From the NCBI GenBank assembly GCA_030620065.1, contig JAUXFJ010000067.1, positions 1 through 7,722 of the forward strand: a stretch of DNA of 7,722 nt, in the 5' to 3' direction. The notes beneath the pieces are model-generated. The model ran no database searches and was not told the DNA's origin. It saw only the letters and a program-made list of their open reading frames with translations. This document shows positions 7,301 through 7,722 of the stretch, piece by piece. The stretch is from Anaerolineaceae bacterium (GTDB taxonomy: Bacteria > Chloroflexota > Anaerolineae > Anaerolineales > Anaerolineaceae). Both the position numbers and the translations under genes were made by a program. Each line of letters opens with the position of its first letter. The first letter of the stretch is position 1.

Positions 7301-7722
7301 CACTAATTGCGTAGGGGTGGCTTCTTTGGTCATTGAGGACATATCGCTTGTTTGGATTCTGCGCGGTCGGGGCTTTTGCTAGGAGCGTTAAATATGCATG
7401 AACAGCTGCGATAACGGGCTGAATATCTTTATTCCTGAAAACAGCAAGGCTGAGACCATCTCCAGCATGAGGGTGCAGATCAAAATAGTCCTGCATTAAC
7501 CTCAGCAATAATTTGGATTCACTGGACTCCCTGAACATTTCCGTATCACCGAGGGAATTTTCGTCATCCGTACCATCACTGTATTGAAGAAGTAAACGTG
7601 TCGATAACGGCGTATCAGAACGCCCGGAAGAACCAATGCGATGAATCAACTCATGACCACGCACGTTGGCATCAAGATTAAGCTGCTCGTTATAAAGCAG
7701 TCCCTTCAAAGGAGATTGAATA
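4392..7722 (-). CDS. HerA/FtsK-type ATPase fused to a PD-(D/E)XK nuclease-like domain (5'-partial)
   Basis: Probably a DNA-translocating ATPase with a nuclease domain in the same chain, acting in DNA restriction or phage defence. Residues are numbered from the TTG at 7709. Residues 1-440 match nothing I can name; 283-345 look Rossmann-like, ending in a Gly-rich FGSGVGTHGG stretch. Residues 455-500 carry a PD-(D/E)XK pattern: RPDL (D459), then ECK (E481, K483) and a helix with Q498. Residues 627-726 are an acidic linker. The ATPase domain follows: Walker A GSSGQGKT 763-770, Walker B KVIVLDEVQNL 978-988 (D983, E984), REGRKFG 1001-1007 and ILATQT 1011-1016, as in HerA/FtsK proteins. The overall plan recalls DptH of phosphorothioation-dependent restriction; orthology is unproven. 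The start is undecided: TTG has no Shine-Dalgarno upstream and the frame stays open to the window edge, so the true start probably lies outside. The stop TAA overlaps the next gene's ATG by one base (TAATG), implying translational coupling. Confidence 0.85.
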   Translation of the reverse strand, partial: IQSPLKGLLYNEQLNLDANVRGHELIHRIGSSGRSDTPLSTRLLLQYSDGTDDENSLGDTEMFRESSESKLLLRLMQDYFDLHPHAGDGLSLAVFRNKDIQPVIAAVHAYLTLLAKAPTAQNPNKRYVLNDQRSHPYAISVTLFTESNDETDVASWVQQWKERWEAAETESKYQLYRLCRFSIAHRIVEKDGFSSFQKLINEQFEADIAVFYNFIGAGEGVNSFEKVDPFDVTSRDLKFPILEKACCTIKNPAEKYRRKRVVSNRQFAVGAYHSNLLHSLQSGSHKSGTIVVGSGDFTPWRELIDCLHQKAEWIICVDPNMDERLIKQPLLESGKEREIIGFGSGVGTHGGDNYTISTEQFSFTDIHYRLKAAVKSLYASNAGWSSEECEAVAKGILNVAPELSGLSLVRATGVGDEYIRDFMAYALSRKMLQSDGVSLCESVVSLDAYRHWFDLSDNMSRPDLMWVQAEIDANNRLHIKMHLVECKMGNQSTEHLNKAKTQIDNGLKVLTSSFAPLLNGETEPGLEDERPDRRYWWMQLHRLVASKAEVSKGEYPKVLEALERLAEGDFEISWEASVFAFWINQDAEVKRVGYWTPVSYPSVTANAYSIGGGFVYRLATDPSCHINWGEFDSQGDEIVAEDEAFIPSEVDDYTPWEEDEDVEDNNEVFVEPPAENLTSSSDGQVLSEGDFEEAPPTLPSTEITPRVKEEASNDVELEAVSQEVNTDVGGSDKLGRILLGETTMGGQPVYWEFGHPDLANRHMLIFGSSGQGKTYAIQSMLCEMTKFRQNSLIVDYTNGFLPDQLEEITNKLLAPQQHVVDQQPLPINPFLPQVADNGGIVITETSNRIAKRIAGLFNSVYNVGDQQYSVLHRAIMDGVESYKENMNLDQMLSVIEDMAEDKKYKSSAQTLHNKLRPFVLDRPFSHGEGCFDWDNLFLKEDPLCNVFQLAGMDSHSGRLITEFILWDLYGHLQSKGKKTDPKVIVLDEVQNLDHKEGSPLSKYLREGRKFGLSLILATQTMSNMKKDERDRMFNADHKLFFKPADTELKSFAEIAALATRQKPDDWIRKLSSLKKGECFSIGPALDVNGEKLVTRALKIRITALEDRNF
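4399..4410 (-). promoter_or_regulatory. Weak ribosome-binding site for the 284-residue gene
   Basis: On the minus strand the sequence GGAAGATCGGAA ends six bases before the ATG, the GGAA nearest the start being the best Shine-Dalgarno candidate. It lies inside the last codons of the upstream gene. Because stop and start overlap as TAATG, re-initiation by terminating ribosomes may matter more than this weak site. It supports the ATG at 4392 as the true start. Confidence 0.45.
5252..5267. repeat. 16-bp perfect palindrome inside the HerA-type gene
   Basis: GTTGTTGATCAACAAC reads the same on both strands. It lies within the codons for VVDQQ in the ATPase domain (residues 815-819). It has the symmetry of a dimer-binding operator, but its position deep in a coding region and the repetitive GTT/AAC codons make chance the simpler explanation. 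Confidence 0.4.
5532..5831 (-). other. Region encoding a strongly acidic, probably disordered linker
   Basis: This encodes residues 627-726, between the nuclease-like half and the ATPase half. By direct count this 100-residue stretch has 32 Asp/Glu and only 2 Lys/Arg, together with many Ser, Thr and Pro, and no recognisable motif. It is most simply a flexible tether that lets the nuclease move relative to the ATPase ring. It could also mimic DNA and hold a DNA-binding surface in check; that is inference. Confidence 0.7.
6210..6347 (-). other. PD-(D/E)XK nuclease-like motif region within the HerA-type protein
   Basis: This stretch encodes residues 455-500 of the large ATPase. Seen in the translation: an RPDL turn supplying D459, a strand-turn-strand, then a hydrophobic strand ending in ECK (E481, K483), then a helix with the sequence KAKTQID (Q498). 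The D-x21-E-x-K spacing with a following helix is the classic restriction-endonuclease-fold active-site pattern, and all three catalytic positions are present, so the domain looks intact. In HerA systems the nuclease is usually a separate partner such as NurA; here it would be in cis. A structural prediction would settle whether the fold is complete. An inactive or DNA-binding-only variant cannot be excluded. Confidence 0.65.

Noticed and set aside
1..7722. CRISPR array, tRNA, insertion-sequence ends or integrase
   Set aside because: I looked on both strands for regularly spaced repeats, cloverleaf arms and transposase motifs and saw none; the window is continuous coding sequence.
3538..7722. 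Direct assignment as DptF-DptG-DptH
   Set aside because: The HerA-type protein is DptH-like in plan, but the order, the DUF4007-like middle gene and the size of the giant ATPase (over 1,170 residues) do not fit the dpt operon as known to me.

Overview
The window is almost entirely coding, and everything real in it lies on the minus strand. Read in the direction of transcription (right to left) it holds three tightly packed genes. (1) A very large gene is open at the right edge, with about 1,105 or more codons. It encodes a PD-(D/E)XK nuclease-like domain fused through an acidic linker to a HerA/FtsK-type P-loop ATPase. (2) A 284-residue protein with a winged-helix-like N-terminal half most resembles the DUF4007 family. 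(3) A second very large gene is cut by the left edge, with 1,173 codons visible and no stop. It encodes a P-loop ATPase reminiscent of the BrxC/PglY/DptF-like ATPases of defence islands and ends in a helical, charged C-terminal stretch. Genes 1 and 2 overlap by one base (TAATG) and genes 2 and 3 are 17 bases apart, so this is one operon. Its promoter lies to the right of the window and its end lies to the left.

I see no tRNA, rRNA, CRISPR array, insertion sequence or convincing promoter or terminator. There is no gene-free stretch longer than the 17-base spacer. Plus-strand open frames here are antisense shadows.

The gene types (HerA-like translocase with a built-in nuclease, DUF4007-like protein, giant ATPase) point to a mobile or defence-island locus rather than housekeeping functions. 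The closest known themes are the restriction modules of DNA phosphorothioation systems (DptFGH) and BREX-type ATPases. The gene order and domain combination match neither as I know them. My inference is that this is a multi-gene anti-phage or restriction system in which the HerA-nuclease protein acts on DNA, the small protein recognises a mark or links the components, and the giant ATPase senses or regulates. This is not shown by the sequence. Modification genes, if any, would lie outside the window.

The organism cannot be named. Base composition looks moderate (mid-40s percent GC by eye) and ATG starts follow weak Shine-Dalgarno-like sites. A Gram-negative proteobacterium is plausible but unproven. 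The most notable secondary features are G6 and G7 homopolymer tracts at a ribosome-binding site and inside the middle gene, and a perfect 11-bp intragenic hairpin followed by a T-run in the third gene.
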